From: Dictyobacter formicarum
GTDB taxonomy: Bacteria > Chloroflexota > Ktedonobacteria > Ktedonobacterales > Ktedonobacteraceae
Length of the DNA stretch: 64,000 nucleotides
Assembly: GCF_016587435.1 (NCBI RefSeq)
Contig: NZ_BNJJ01000005.1
Location: 124,001-188,000, forward strand
Direction: 5' to 3'
The translations under genes were made by a program, and so were the position numbers. The notes under the pieces are model-generated. The model was given only the letters and a program-made list of their open reading frames with translations. It had not been told where the DNA came from and did no database searches. Below, in pieces: positions 19,160-28,445 of the stretch (position 1 is its first letter; each line of letters starts with the position of its first letter).

Positions 19160-21265
19160 ATGTCTTTCAAGGCAAGTACAAATCATCAGCTGCCCTCCCC
19201 CACCGACTCGGAGCAGACGCTCGAACAGCTACGGACAGACAATATCGAACTACGCAACGAGATCGAGATGCGGACACAGGAGAACTCTTTACTACATGAG
19301 GTCATTTCCACCGTAGGCTCAACGCTGAGGCTTGATGAAGTGTTACGTCACCTTGTGGACACAGTGGTCCGCGCTACTTCCTGCCAGATTGCCTTCATCT
19401 ATCTTTATGACAAAGACAAAGAACGGCTTGTGCTGGCAAGTACAAACGAACAGTATCGCCATCTGGTAGGAAAAATCACCATGGGGGTGGGAGAAGGTAT
19501 CGCCGGTTGGGTCGCGCTGCATCGCAAACCCGTTTTCCTCACTGACGAGGCGCTTGAAGATCCACGCTTTTGTTACTTCCCTGAGTTGGAGGAAGAAAAA
19601 TTTCAGTCGATTATGACTGTGCCAATCATTACAAAGACACGCCATTTGATTGGTGTGATAACGGTACAGGCGATCGCTCCCCATGATTTCACAGAACAGC
19701 ATCGTTTATTTATCAGCAATACCGCATCTCTGGTTGCCAGTGCAATCGAAAATGCGCAACTCTATGAAAATACGCAGCGCAAATTAAGCACGCTGACCAC
19801 GCTGTCTGTGCTCAGCCAGACTATCAGCTCTGGTCTCTACCTCGATGATATGCTCCGCTCTCTCGCTACGCTGACGGTGCAGCTCATGGAGGTGGACCTC
19901 TGTGTGATCATGCTGATGGATCAGGCCCGTGAGCGCGATCTCGAAAGCTCGCGCCAATCCAGGCGTCTGACGGTTCGAGCCACCTCTCCCAATCTCAATG
20001 ATCGCGCACAGTTTCATGCCATCGATATCGATCGCACTACACTGGAGCGCCTGCGCGAGCTTAACGAATCTAATCTCGCTAAAGATGCTGGTTTTGCTGC
20101 TCCAGACATGGAACATGAGAACGAACATACACTCGAGCGTCTCAATCCACTCAAAGATAATCAGTATCGCACCCTGATTTCCGCGCCGTTAATTGCCGGT
20201 ACCGAACAGCTGGGCCTGATTAACTGCTATTCTAATAAAACGCGCCGCTATTCAACCGATGATCAAACCTTGCTGACCACGGTTGCCAATCAGGCGGCTA
20301 TCGCGATTAAGAATAGCTATCTGGTCAATCAGCTGGCACAAAAGAACCTGGTTAAAGGCTTCTTTGATGATTTGATGCAGGGTACAAACGATACTGAAGA
20401 TTCGTTACGTCAGCGAGCCCATTTTCTGGGCTGCGATCTGACACGGCCACATGCGGCGGTGATGGTGGAAATCACTCATGTGGATGCACGCTGGGATGAA
20501 ACGACGGTTGCACAGAAGCAAGCCAGGCCAGAGCGCACACGCACAGGGCAACTCGCGGTCAACAATACCGATAATAGTCCGAGCTATAGCCAGGGCGTGT
20601 CTCTACAGGCTGCCTATAAACGCATGGGAGGCATCGTCAGGCGTCGCATTCAGGATAGCTACTCGGGTTCGATCTTCTATGAGCACGAAAACTTGATCAC
20701 CTGTATTCTGCCACTGACGAAAGATCCCAGTGGGACACGTCTGAAAACCTGGCTCAAAGATCTGGCGAATCAGATGCGCAATGAGTATGACATCTTCCTC
20801 TCCATTGGAATTGGCAATACCTGTCAGTATATCAGTGATTACAGGCGTGGCTTTGCCGAGGCCAATGAAGCGCTGCAAATGGGGCAGAATCTCCATGAGC
20901 CACGCGTCAATGAGGGCAAACGGGCTCCGATCGTGACACATTTTAACGATCTGGGAGTCTATCGCTACCTCTATAAAATTGCTCACATGGATGACCTGCG
21001 CGATGTCTACCAGGATCAGATCGCCCATATTGACAATTATGACCGGCGTAAAAATACCGATCTGCTTGATACGCTTGAGACGTACCTGGAGTGCGCGGGG
21101 AACCTGACCAAGACCTCTGAGAAGCTCTTTGTACACCGTAATACGCTCATACAGCGTCTGGAACGCCTGCAATCGCTGTGTGATATCGATCTACAGGAGC
21201 GTAGCAACTGGCTCACTTTACAGGTGGCCATCAAAGTATATAAGCTACGCAGCAGCGGCGAATAG
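19160..21265 (+). CDS. GAF-GAF-PucR type transcriptional regulator
   Basis: ATG at 19160 follows CAGGAGG; the longer frame upstream lacks such a site. The 701-aa protein has a short coiled segment (EQTLEQLRTDNIELRNEIEM), a GAF domain (about 55-205), a second GAF-like domain (about 225-390), a CdaR/GGDEF-like middle region (about 415-610), and a PucR-type C-terminal helix-turn-helix (about 635-690, with TKTSEKLFVHRNTLIQRLER). Family members such as PucR and CdaR sense metabolites and control purine or sugar-acid catabolism. It diverges from codB-codA, so I infer it regulates nucleobase uptake and deamination. Confidence 0.85.
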   Translation: MSFKASTNHQLPSPTDSEQTLEQLRTDNIELRNEIEMRTQENSLLHEVISTVGSTLRLDEVLRHLVDTVVRATSCQIAFIYLYDKDKERLVLASTNEQYRHLVGKITMGVGEGIAGWVALHRKPVFLTDEALEDPRFCYFPELEEEKFQSIMTVPIITKTRHLIGVITVQAIAPHDFTEQHRLFISNTASLVASAIENAQLYENTQRKLSTLTTLSVLSQTISSGLYLDDMLRSLATLTVQLMEVDLCVIMLMDQARERDLESSRQSRRLTVRATSPNLNDRAQFHAIDIDRTTLERLRELNESNLAKDAGFAAPDMEHENEHTLERLNPLKDNQYRTLISAPLIAGTEQLGLINCYSNKTRRYSTDDQTLLTTVANQAAIAIKNSYLVNQLAQKNLVKGFFDDLMQGTNDTEDSLRQRAHFLGCDLTRPHAAVMVEITHVDARWDETTVAQKQARPERTRTGQLAVNNTDNSPSYSQGVSLQAAYKRMGGIVRRRIQDSYSGSIFYEHENLITCILPLTKDPSGTRLKTWLKDLANQMRNEYDIFLSIGIGNTCQYISDYRRGFAEANEALQMGQNLHEPRVNEGKRAPIVTHFNDLGVYRYLYKIAHMDDLRDVYQDQIAHIDNYDRRKNTDLLDTLETYLECAGNLTKTSEKLFVHRNTLIQRLERLQSLCDIDLQERSNWLTLQVAIKVYKLRSSGE

Positions 21266-21280
21266 TTTTTGTAGGACAGC

Positions 21281-21335
21281 AGGGGAGCAATCTATCATTA
21301 GCTATGTATAGCTCTTTGTCACAAGATTGCCCCCT
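21281..21335. terminator. Hairpin between convergent regulator genes
   Basis: AGGGGAGCAATCT (21281-21293) and AGATTGCCCCCT (21324-21335) form a 12-bp stem with one mismatch. It sits 15 bp after the PucR-type gene and just beyond the convergent tetR gene, so it could end both transcripts. Confidence 0.6.
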
Positions 21336-21353
21336 ACTATCCAATCATCAGGG

Positions 21354-21980
21354 CTATGCCTGGATGCCGCGAAAGAAAATTTTTCCGGTATGGGTCACAA
21401 TATCATCGGGCACAAAATGCCCATCTGCGAGCAACCGTTCATAGCTTTTCGGTGAAAGCAAACTCAGGAAAGTGCTGGTCATAATACTCGTAGGTAGCGT
21501 GGGATCAAAATCTCCCCGCTCTTTTCCTTCATCCAGCAGTTGAGCAACACGTTGCGCCACGCGGTCCCATAAAACTCGCAAACAACTGCCTTTTTCAGCA
21601 AAAAGACGCTGCATATCAGCACTATGATAGATAGATGATAGCAACTGGGTACGTTTACTGAACAAGCCAGCGTACATAAAATGGAGGAGAGCCTCGAGCT
21701 TGGATTGAGGAGAAGACTGGCAGTCGAGGCTGACATCCATCTGACGTAGAATTTCCTGCATATCCCGTTCGAAAATCGCTATCACCAGATCATCTTTCCC
21801 TGGAAAATGGAGATAGACGGTCCCTTTAGCAATACCAACACGGCTGGCGATCTCATCCATCGAGGTATCATGATAGCCGCGCTCCAAAAAGACGTCTTCC
21901 GCAACCTTGAGGATCAATGCTTCACGTTCCTGGCGTTGCTTCTCTTTAAGAGATCGATGCACTTGCGATGATGATGACAT
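21354..21980 (-). CDS. TetR family transcriptional regulator
   Basis: Start at the second ATG (21980), which is spaced behind AAAAGGAAAA; an upstream ATG at 21998 would add six residues. The N-terminal helix-turn-helix is typical (DEIASRVGIAKGTVYLHFPGKDDL, cut here to the motif GIAKGTVYLHF), followed by a helical ligand/dimer domain; about 208 aa, normal for TetR. It lies 39 bp downstream of the cation efflux gene on the same strand, so it may be cotranscribed with the metal genes, though many such repressors act on lipid or drug efflux genes. The ligand is unknown. Confidence 0.85.
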   Translation of the reverse strand: MSSSSQVHRSLKEKQRQEREALILKVAEDVFLERGYHDTSMDEIASRVGIAKGTVYLHFPGKDDLVIAIFERDMQEILRQMDVSLDCQSSPQSKLEALLHFMYAGLFSKRTQLLSSIYHSADMQRLFAEKGSCLRVLWDRVAQRVAQLLDEGKERGDFDPTLPTSIMTSTFLSLLSPKSYERLLADGHFVPDDIVTHTGKIFFRGIQA

Positions 21981-22019
21981 GGATTTTCCTTTTCCCATCC
22001 TTCATGGCTATAAGAATAT

Positions 22020-23036
22020 TTACGGATGTGTATGGCTATTCATAGTGATGCTGAGGGGCTGGTGGTCTTGGTCACAGCAGGCTTCTGCTGCACTGTTTGA
22101 ACCCAGCTGACAATACAGACTTTCGTTCTCGCAGCAGGCAGAGGCATGATCTTTACATTCACATTGGATAGTGGCGTGAGTAATATTGTAACTACTTTGT
22201 AGCATGCTCTGAATATCGGTCAACACACGCGCATTTTCTTCTGGCTGCAAATTACAAATGGAAACATGACAGGAAAGAGCCAGCATACCGCTGGTAATGC
22301 ACCAGACGTGCAAATCATGAACATCATTAACACCATCTACACTTTGGATATCAGCCACCAGTTGCTTGACAGGTATATCTTTTGGAGCCGATTCTAACAG
22401 AATGTCAGTGGTTTCGCGTACAATACCCCAGGCACCATAGGCAATAAAGAGAGCAATACCTACCGAGAGCAAGGGATCCACAAAGGTCCAGCCGGTCAGA
22501 AGGATAATCAAACCAGCCACGATTACAGCGGCGGCGGCGCCCACATCACCAAAAACGTGTAGAGCGGCGGCGCGCATATTGAGGTTATGCCCCTCTTTAC
22601 TCAGGCCAAAGCCAATGTACAGGTTGGTAACGATACCAATGGCTGCTGCCACAAACATAATCAATGGCTGCACAGGTTCGGGATGCTGAAAACGTTGGAA
22701 AGCTTCCCAGCCAATAAAGACTGCGATCACAATTAGCGAAATGGCATTTAAGAGCGCGACCAGAATACCCACACGATGATAGCCATAGGTTTTCCGTTCA
22801 TCAGAAGGTCGCTCGGCCTGTCTGGCGGCGAACCACGCCAGCCCCAGGGCAAAAAGATCGGTCAGGGTATGTCCTGCGTCAGAAAGTAGTGCCAGAGAAT
22901 GCGACAGAATACCGCCCAGCAGACCCGCCAGCAGAATAATTATTGTTAGTAAAAATGCTGTGCGCAGGCTTTTGGTAGCCATGCCATGCGTATGACCATG
23001 ACTATGCCCATGTGCATGGGTATGTCCTAAACTCAT
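22020..23036 (-). CDS. Cation diffusion facilitator (CzcD-like) with Cys-rich tail
   Basis: The 338-aa inner-membrane exporter starts with a His-rich segment (HTHAHGHSHGHTHG), then about six helices. Metal-site motifs are SDAGHTLTD (helix 2) and HVFGDVGA (helix 5), matching the HxxxD/DxxxD zinc site of CDF carriers. A cytoplasmic domain follows. Unusually it ends with about 45 extra residues rich in Cys and His (CECKDHASACCENESLYC, then AACCDQDH-like), which could bind or sense metal. Its ATG overlaps the stop of the ArsR-type gene by 4 bp (ATGA), so the two are translationally coupled. Expected role: proton-driven Zn/Cd/Co efflux. Confidence 0.9.
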   Translation of the reverse strand: MSLGHTHAHGHSHGHTHGMATKSLRTAFLLTIIILLAGLLGGILSHSLALLSDAGHTLTDLFALGLAWFAARQAERPSDERKTYGYHRVGILVALLNAISLIVIAVFIGWEAFQRFQHPEPVQPLIMFVAAAIGIVTNLYIGFGLSKEGHNLNMRAAALHVFGDVGAAAAVIVAGLIILLTGWTFVDPLLSVGIALFIAYGAWGIVRETTDILLESAPKDIPVKQLVADIQSVDGVNDVHDLHVWCITSGMLALSCHVSICNLQPEENARVLTDIQSMLQSSYNITHATIQCECKDHASACCENESLYCQLGSNSAAEACCDQDHQPLSITMNSHTHP

Positions 23037-23479
23037 TCCAATACCTCACGATCCAATTGACGTTTCAACACTTGCTCTTCCTGGATATGATCCTGGCCCA
23101 TACACAACAATTGACGGATATGCTCATCAACCAAACGGTAGTAGACAACACGTCCAACTTTTCGCATTGCTACAACTTTATGCTGACGCAAGACCCGCAG
23201 TTGATGCGAGATGGTGGTATCGTCGCGTCCCAGGCCAGCAGCCAGGTCACACACGCATAACTCGCCAGTTGGCGCACAGAGCAATGCATGCAGCACCTGC
23301 AAACGCGTAGGATCGCTTAACATGGAAAAGAGGGTTGCAATTTGTAAGGCATCCTTCGCTGGCAGGACATGGCGCCGAATCTCAACAACATGTTCCGCAT
23401 GAATGACACGCTCCTGGCATACCTCATCTTGCGTAGTAACCTCGTCACTAAGAGGAGAAACAACCGATCTAGTAGTCAT
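23033..23479 (-). CDS. ArsR/SmtB family metal-responsive repressor
   Basis: ATG at 23479 follows GAAGGAAGG; a longer upstream frame is not protein-like. The 148-aa protein has a winged helix (about 50-125): LFSMLSDPTRLQVLHALL, the ELCVCDLAAGL alpha-3 metal-site motif (two Cys, as in ArsR/CadC/CmtR-type sensors), and DDTTISHQLRVLRQHKVV as recognition helix. A His/Asp pair near the C terminus (YYRLVDEHIRQLL) matches the SmtB alpha-5 zinc site. It is cotranscribed with the cation exporter and very likely represses it until Zn, Cd or Pb is bound. Confidence 0.9.
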   Translation of the reverse strand: MTTRSVVSPLSDEVTTQDEVCQERVIHAEHVVEIRRHVLPAKDALQIATLFSMLSDPTRLQVLHALLCAPTGELCVCDLAAGLGRDDTTISHQLRVLRQHKVVAMRKVGRVVYYRLVDEHIRQLLCMGQDHIQEEQVLKRQLDREVLE

Positions 23480-23497
23480 TTGTGCTATCCTTCCTTC

Positions 23498-23517
23498 GCA
23501 TAGCTGTACATGTATGC
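23498..23517. promoter_or_regulatory. Candidate ArsR-type operator
   Basis: A 20-bp imperfect palindrome of form GCATANNTGTACANNTATGC lies 18 bp upstream of the repressor start codon, the usual place for autoregulation. The symmetry is seen; binding is inferred. Confidence 0.55.
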
Positions 23518-23600
23518 AGGTATCCATATGAGAAAGTATAGCATAGAATAAGTAAATTCTCAAGCACGCTACCAGCTCCCTTGCACCCAAGGATTGGGAC

Positions 23601-25619
23601 ATGTTACACTTAAGTGTGTCTACTGTATTTTTCGCGGAACAACATATAACACACGTTTGGTGGCAGCGTATACGCCCCAGGCTCACCATATTATATCTGG
23701 CCGTTGCCTTGATCTTACTATTGATCAGTGGGGCCGGTCATCTGCGTTTGTTCAACGAGATTGGAAAAGTGTTCGGAGGGTTTACCTGGACCATTGATGC
23801 CGAGAGTCCCGATAAGCCGATCGTCATTATTACAACGCCAGAACAATTACCACCTTTTGCCATTCCAAACGGTTCTTTGACCAGCAATACACATATTTCG
23901 GCCGTCAACCATATGCCGGGTATGACTGGCATCCAGCGAGCTTATCAACAAGCTCGTCCCCAGGAAATCATCACCTATACCGCCCGGGGCGACCAGACAC
24001 CGTCGCAGACAATTACGCGTCCGGCCTATCTCTTTACCTGGAATCTATGGTGGCAAACATTTGGCCTGACATTTCTAGCCGGGCTGAGCTGGCTCATTGT
24101 TGGCATCGTGCTGCTGGCAACTGCCTCCGAATGGACCGGGGCGGTTGAGGGCCTTACGCTGCTTCCACCAGCCATACTACTTCTCCTTTATAGCCATTGG
24201 GGCAATATTCAGACCGCCACGCCACCAGATTTTGTGGTTCAGATGGTCTGGATTCCTTCTTTCGCCTTACTAGGGGCCGCCTTTATCCACCTCAGCCTGA
24301 CCTATCGCCCAATAGCCATGATCAATGGACGCAATCCTGGCTGGCTGGTCGATGGATTACCATATGCTCCACTGTTGCTGTTGATAGCTTATAATTGGAT
24401 CTCTTTTTTGTCCAGAGGCTATGTGCCGATCCGCACCAATATAGAATTGAGCTTAGGATACGCGGTTTTTGGTGGCGTGGTCAGCCTGGGCATTGGTATT
24501 ACTTCTATTTTTCAGATGCTGGGGATCTGGCCCCAGCACAAAAAAACCTCGGACGGTTCCCGCTTGCCCGCTATTCCACCACGTATCCGCCATCATCTAG
24601 GAGATTTGTTGACTCTCTGGATCGGGGGCATTGGCCTGGGATTTTGCTTTGGCGTGTTGCCCATTCTCCTGACGGGACAAACACTCCTACCCTTATCGAT
24701 GTTTTATATTCTAGCCGCTGTTTACCCACTGATCTTGCTCTATGCGATCCGTTCATTGCGCCTGATTGCTCGCTTGCATGTCACGTTGGACCAGCGCGAG
24801 GTGGCATTACAGAAGCAGCAAAAAACGGCTCACGAGTTGCGAAAAACAAATGAAGAGCTTGAACAGGCAACCAGACTCTTGCTACATGCAGACGCGCATC
24901 TGCGCTCCCTGCTGTCTCAACGCATCCATGATCAGCCGAAACAGCAAGCCCTGCGTATTCGCTCCCTACTCGGCTACTGGCAGCATAAATTACGCCTGGA
25001 GATGGAACGTAGTGTCGATGGTAAGGTAGCCGCGTCACCCGTCATTGAGGCTTTAAGCAAAGTGCGCAAGATCAGCGAGGAGTTGGAACGAGATTTGCGC
25101 GGACTCCAATTGTTGGTAGAAGATGCGTATCAACGGCGCAGCCTGGGTCTGAAACTCCATCTAGAGAAGTTGATTCGGGAGGATCTACCTGTACTGCATA
25201 CAGAATCTCTGCTTGAAATCCGTCATGATCTCTGGGCACTGGATGCGCTCAATCCAGACCTGGAACAAAGTGAAGAGGGTGAGAAAATCGCGGAGGCCAT
25301 CTCTTATACCGTCACTCAGGCCTTGCTCAACATCTATAATCATGCTGGTGCCAGTTATGCCACTGTGCGTACAGCCTGCCGAGATAACGTTTTGAACATC
25401 GAAATTAGCGATGATGGGCATGGCTTCGATGTGCAATCCATTCCACCTGAAAAAACCAGCCTTTTTAAGGCTGATCTCAAAGTACGGGCCGCCCATGGTA
25501 CCCTGCGTATAGACTCAAAACCGCGACCCGATCCACAACATGGAACCACGGTACGGCTAGAAATACCGTTGCTACCAGAAGCGCGCATGGATGCGCAATC
25601 ACAGGTACAGCCAGCATAA
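23601..25619 (+). CDS. Membrane sensor histidine kinase (NarX/LiaS-like HATPase)
   Basis: The 672-aa protein has a first helix at about 29-50, an extracytoplasmic loop (about 50-150), then roughly six to seven helices up to about residue 390. A coiled-coil follows (about 395-440) and leads into a histidine-kinase-like region containing SQRIHDQPKQQ; this is shorter than a canonical HisKA_3 box. The C-terminal HATPase (about 545-660) has NIYNHAGAS and ISDDGHGFD. It is convergent with a LuxR-type response regulator gene 34 bp away, a likely partner. The phospho-acceptor is probably the His of RIHDQ; the sensed signal is unknown. Confidence 0.8.
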   Translation: MLHLSVSTVFFAEQHITHVWWQRIRPRLTILYLAVALILLLISGAGHLRLFNEIGKVFGGFTWTIDAESPDKPIVIITTPEQLPPFAIPNGSLTSNTHISAVNHMPGMTGIQRAYQQARPQEIITYTARGDQTPSQTITRPAYLFTWNLWWQTFGLTFLAGLSWLIVGIVLLATASEWTGAVEGLTLLPPAILLLLYSHWGNIQTATPPDFVVQMVWIPSFALLGAAFIHLSLTYRPIAMINGRNPGWLVDGLPYAPLLLLIAYNWISFLSRGYVPIRTNIELSLGYAVFGGVVSLGIGITSIFQMLGIWPQHKKTSDGSRLPAIPPRIRHHLGDLLTLWIGGIGLGFCFGVLPILLTGQTLLPLSMFYILAAVYPLILLYAIRSLRLIARLHVTLDQREVALQKQQKTAHELRKTNEELEQATRLLLHADAHLRSLLSQRIHDQPKQQALRIRSLLGYWQHKLRLEMERSVDGKVAASPVIEALSKVRKISEELERDLRGLQLLVEDAYQRRSLGLKLHLEKLIREDLPVLHTESLLEIRHDLWALDALNPDLEQSEEGEKIAEAISYTVTQALLNIYNHAGASYATVRTACRDNVLNIEISDDGHGFDVQSIPPEKTSLFKADLKVRAAHGTLRIDSKPRPDPQHGTTVRLEIPLLPEARMDAQSQVQPA

Positions 25620-25653
25620 ACAATAATAGCAATCGGCAAACCGCAGGACACAG

Positions 25654-26424
25654 CTAACGAAACAGTGGGTCCTGGCGTAATCCGGCATAGGCCTCATAGG
25701 CATGCGCCAGTAACACACGGCGTCCTGGATCGCTAGGCGCGCCTTCAATGGAAAAGAACGTATACAGTTCGCTCACTAGATTCTCTACCGGACCGATATT
25801 AGGGCCGCCTTTTGCGTTCAAAAACCCCATGCTCAATGCAATATCATCATTGCTCAAACCCCGAGCAAGTAAAGAGGCGCATTCCTCCTGGCGTGGGGTC
25901 AACCTTTGCCCGCGCAAACGCTTTAATAAATAGTTCAGGACTTCAGGATCAATATACGTCTCTTTGCGAAAAACAACGGCGGCGGCAATATGCTCCAAAT
26001 AAGCAGGCTCCATGTTGTTGAAAAGCGCATAGCCATGCAGGCCCGAGGACTTACCAGAGCGGCGGTTACGCTGCGTTCCACGGCGTGTGTATTCATGGCG
26101 AAAAACCTCGGCCGCCAGCGTCCAACTGGGATCCTGAGTATAGATCACCACGCGCAAGCCTGGCGCAATGTCCAGTAGAGTGCGACCCAGTTCAACCCCA
26201 TTGCTTGAACCCAGGCGCAAATCCGATAATATCAGCCAACCGGCTAAAGTAGAGTTCTGATGTTGCTCCTGGCAGAGGTTTTCGACCAGCATTATAGCAC
26301 CCTGAGCGTCGCCTGACTGTCCTGCTAATTTGAGTAGAGTAGTCTCCTCTACAAATTCACATATCCCACGACGCTTGACAGGCGTATCATCAATTACAAT
26401 AACAGGAATCCGTGTGGCATTCAT
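25654..26424 (-). CDS. NarL/LuxR-type response regulator, diverged
   Basis: The 256-aa protein has a receiver-like half (VIVIDDTPVKRRG, acceptor Asp in LILSDLRLGSSNG, VVIYTQD) but with a basic insert (RRGTQRNRRSGKSSG) where the usual Lys loop lies. A C-terminal LuxR-type helix-turn-helix follows (LTPRQEECASLLARGLSNDDI). It is convergent with the membrane kinase, so they likely form a two-component pair. The basic insertion and weak Lys loop suggest altered phosphorylation kinetics or a second nucleic-acid contact; this is inference. Confidence 0.75.
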   Translation of the reverse strand: MNATRIPVIVIDDTPVKRRGICEFVEETTLLKLAGQSGDAQGAIMLVENLCQEQHQNSTLAGWLILSDLRLGSSNGVELGRTLLDIAPGLRVVIYTQDPSWTLAAEVFRHEYTRRGTQRNRRSGKSSGLHGYALFNNMEPAYLEHIAAAVVFRKETYIDPEVLNYLLKRLRGQRLTPRQEECASLLARGLSNDDIALSMGFLNAKGGPNIGPVENLVSELYTFFSIEGAPSDPGRRVLLAHAYEAYAGLRQDPLFR

Positions 26425-26477
26425 GATACTAGTATATGCCTCAAACTCGAGTATTGTCCAGCATTTATATTACAATT

Positions 26478-27443
26478 TTATAATAAAGCAAATGGGGCAA
26501 TCGAGCCAATCAATGCCACATCGCTGCCCAGGCATGCTGGTACAACTTCGATCATCTCCCATAGTGGTGAAGGTGGACGATCATGAATGAGTGTGCGTAT
26601 CTGGGCCAGAAGCAAATCACCTCCATAAAGCACTCCACCACCTAAAATAAAGACATTTGGTTCAAACAAGCCAATATAGCGTGTAATAGCCTCCACTATC
26701 CAGCGAGCCAGTTCTCGATAGACGCGCAGAGCCAGGTTATCGCCACGCGCAGCTTCTTCCGCCAACAACTGATGGCTAAAGACCTCACGATTTAAAAAAC
26801 GCTGTGTCAGCGTTGTCTCTTCTCCTCGGCGCAGCGCCCGCTGTATCATGCGTTTAACCGCCTCAATTGAGATCAACGTATTAATGCAGCCACATTTGCC
26901 GCAGCTGCAGCGAGGTCCCGTTGAGGCAATAGGCACATGACAGACATGCCCGACATATTGTCGGCCGGGATGTTCAAGCTGCCCATCTATCGCCAGAGAT
27001 GCACCGACAACCGCATTAACGGTCAAGAAGAGCAGACGTTGATGGGTCTTCCCTGCACCAAAACGATGTTCCCCCAGGACAGCGGCATCCACATCGGTAT
27101 GCACCTGGCTGGGCAGATGATAGCGGCTCTCCAATAAGTCACCCAGGGGAAAATTATTGAGCGAAGGCAAAATAGGAACCTGCAGTGGACGGCGGGCTGG
27201 GCTATCCACTGATCCAGGGATACTGACACCGATACCAAGGACCTCCATTTCCTGCTCCCTGGCATGCTGCAACATCGTATCAATTGCGCGTAAATATGGG
27301 TCAAGGGTTGCGATTGCTGGACGACCACGCAATGTTTTGGCCACACACCGTTCTCGCACACAGCCATTATGATCGATTAGAGCAACCGTTGCCTGTCCAC
27401 CCCCAATTTCCATCCCAACCGCAACGCCCTTTGCTACGCTCAT
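26478..27443 (-). CDS. ROK family sugar kinase-like protein
   Basis: About 321 aa from ATG 27443 (GTG two codons earlier also possible). Features of ROK proteins: N-terminal phosphate-binding strand VAVGMEIGGGQATVALI, the Asp region TDVDAAVLGEHRFG, the zinc-binding Cys cluster CSCGKCGC, and C-terminal GLFEPNVFILGGGV. The conserved ExGH motif just before the Cys cluster reads GHVCH here, so the usual sugar-contacting Glu is replaced. ROK enzymes phosphorylate glucose or N-acyl sugars; no DNA-binding domain is present, so it is not a ROK repressor. With the changed motif the substrate is open. Confidence 0.8.
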   Translation of the reverse strand: MSVAKGVAVGMEIGGGQATVALIDHNGCVRERCVAKTLRGRPAIATLDPYLRAIDTMLQHAREQEMEVLGIGVSIPGSVDSPARRPLQVPILPSLNNFPLGDLLESRYHLPSQVHTDVDAAVLGEHRFGAGKTHQRLLFLTVNAVVGASLAIDGQLEHPGRQYVGHVCHVPIASTGPRCSCGKCGCINTLISIEAVKRMIQRALRRGEETTLTQRFLNREVFSHQLLAEEAARGDNLALRVYRELARWIVEAITRYIGLFEPNVFILGGGVLYGGDLLLAQIRTLIHDRPPSPLWEMIEVVPACLGSDVALIGSIAPFALL

Positions 27444-27573
27444 GGGCACACGTCCTGCATGTCTCTATTCTAGTAATAAACTAGAACACTTGTTCTTATT
27501 GTGCTACGGATCAAGCAATAGAGATGAGAACAATCTACAGTTTATATAACAGAAGTATAATCAGCAATAGAAC

Positions 27574-27616
27574 ATATGTCAAGTACAGATGTTTTGAATA
27601 TCTGTACTTGACATAT
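27574..27616. repeat. 17-bp-arm inverted repeat
   Basis: ATATGTCAAGTACAGAT (27574-27590) and its exact inverse (27600-27616) flank a 9-nt spacer. It lies about 130 bp upstream of the ROK gene. The right arm plus flank (TGTACTTGACATATTGCA) recurs exactly at 37415-37432. Confidence 0.8.
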
Positions 27617-28009
27617 TGCACCCATTTTAGAGCGGTTATAGAATTAACTTCAGCAATGAGCTGAGCACGGGAGAAGGTTTTTCTAGTTTAAATTTTTTCG
27701 ACTCCGTCCTCATTAATTCATCCTCTAAGGTGTCAAATCTGGTGTCATTCGCGCCCTTGCTTCTGAGCTCAAATTTACGGATTTCTCCTATTCTTAGATG
27801 CCAGGTGTATGATAAGTTGGCTCAAAGATCTGGAGAAACAAGCACGTCTCCAAATCGGGAACATGGAATTAACGCTAGATAGCACTGGAGCTTTGCAGCT
27901 CTTCACACAAGTGGCTAATGTCCGTATTCCAAATAGAGATATAAGGAGAATGCTTATATGGTTAACTCCGTTCTTTAGATAACCCTCACTATGAGGTTAC
28001 CAGGAAACT

Positions 28010-28087
28010 GGCCCTCGAGTATTAACGGATCGGATTACAACGCTAAGCGCTTAGCGTTGTAATCCGATCCGTTAATACTCGAGGGCC
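28010..28087. repeat. Perfect 78-bp palindrome without spacer
   Basis: Every base from 28010 to 28048 pairs with its mirror in 28049-28087; the centre is TAAGC/GCTTA, with CTCGAG in both arms. Bases just outside (28009 and 28088) do not pair. Such a long perfect palindrome is normally unstable in replicating DNA. Confidence 0.95.
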
Positions 28088-28445
28088 CTGTTGAGTCGGC
28101 TTCTTGCAGAATATCCCAGTAAAGAATGCGCTCCAATTGCTCATCCGTCTCATAGGGGTCAGCGCACCATGCCGTGCTTTTTGTACGCTAAGCAAAGAAA
28201 CCAGGCTACAAGCCGGAAAACAGGACACTTGCAAAAAAATTTGTCGCAGGGCACTCGTCGGAGAATGTCTGTGCTCGGTCAAGTTTCCTCTTTTAAAGCA
28301 TGCTTTTCAGTACTTTACAGATAGAAAACCAGCGAGTTTTGGCGAAAAACTTGTCGCAGGATCCTTACCGTACAGATTTCACCTTTAGATACTCTGGCCC
28401 CTCTGAGGCCTTTTCACACAGCTTCTATGGGCTGACCGCCCTATG

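Noticed and set aside
27809..27982. 57-codon frame upstream of the large palindrome
   Set aside because: Protein-like in places, but no ribosome binding site and no recognisable family; left as debris.
28010..28087. Protelomerase (hairpin telomere) target
   Set aside because: Only the symmetry fits. No protelomerase gene or replicon end is in the window, so I kept it as an open possibility, not a call.
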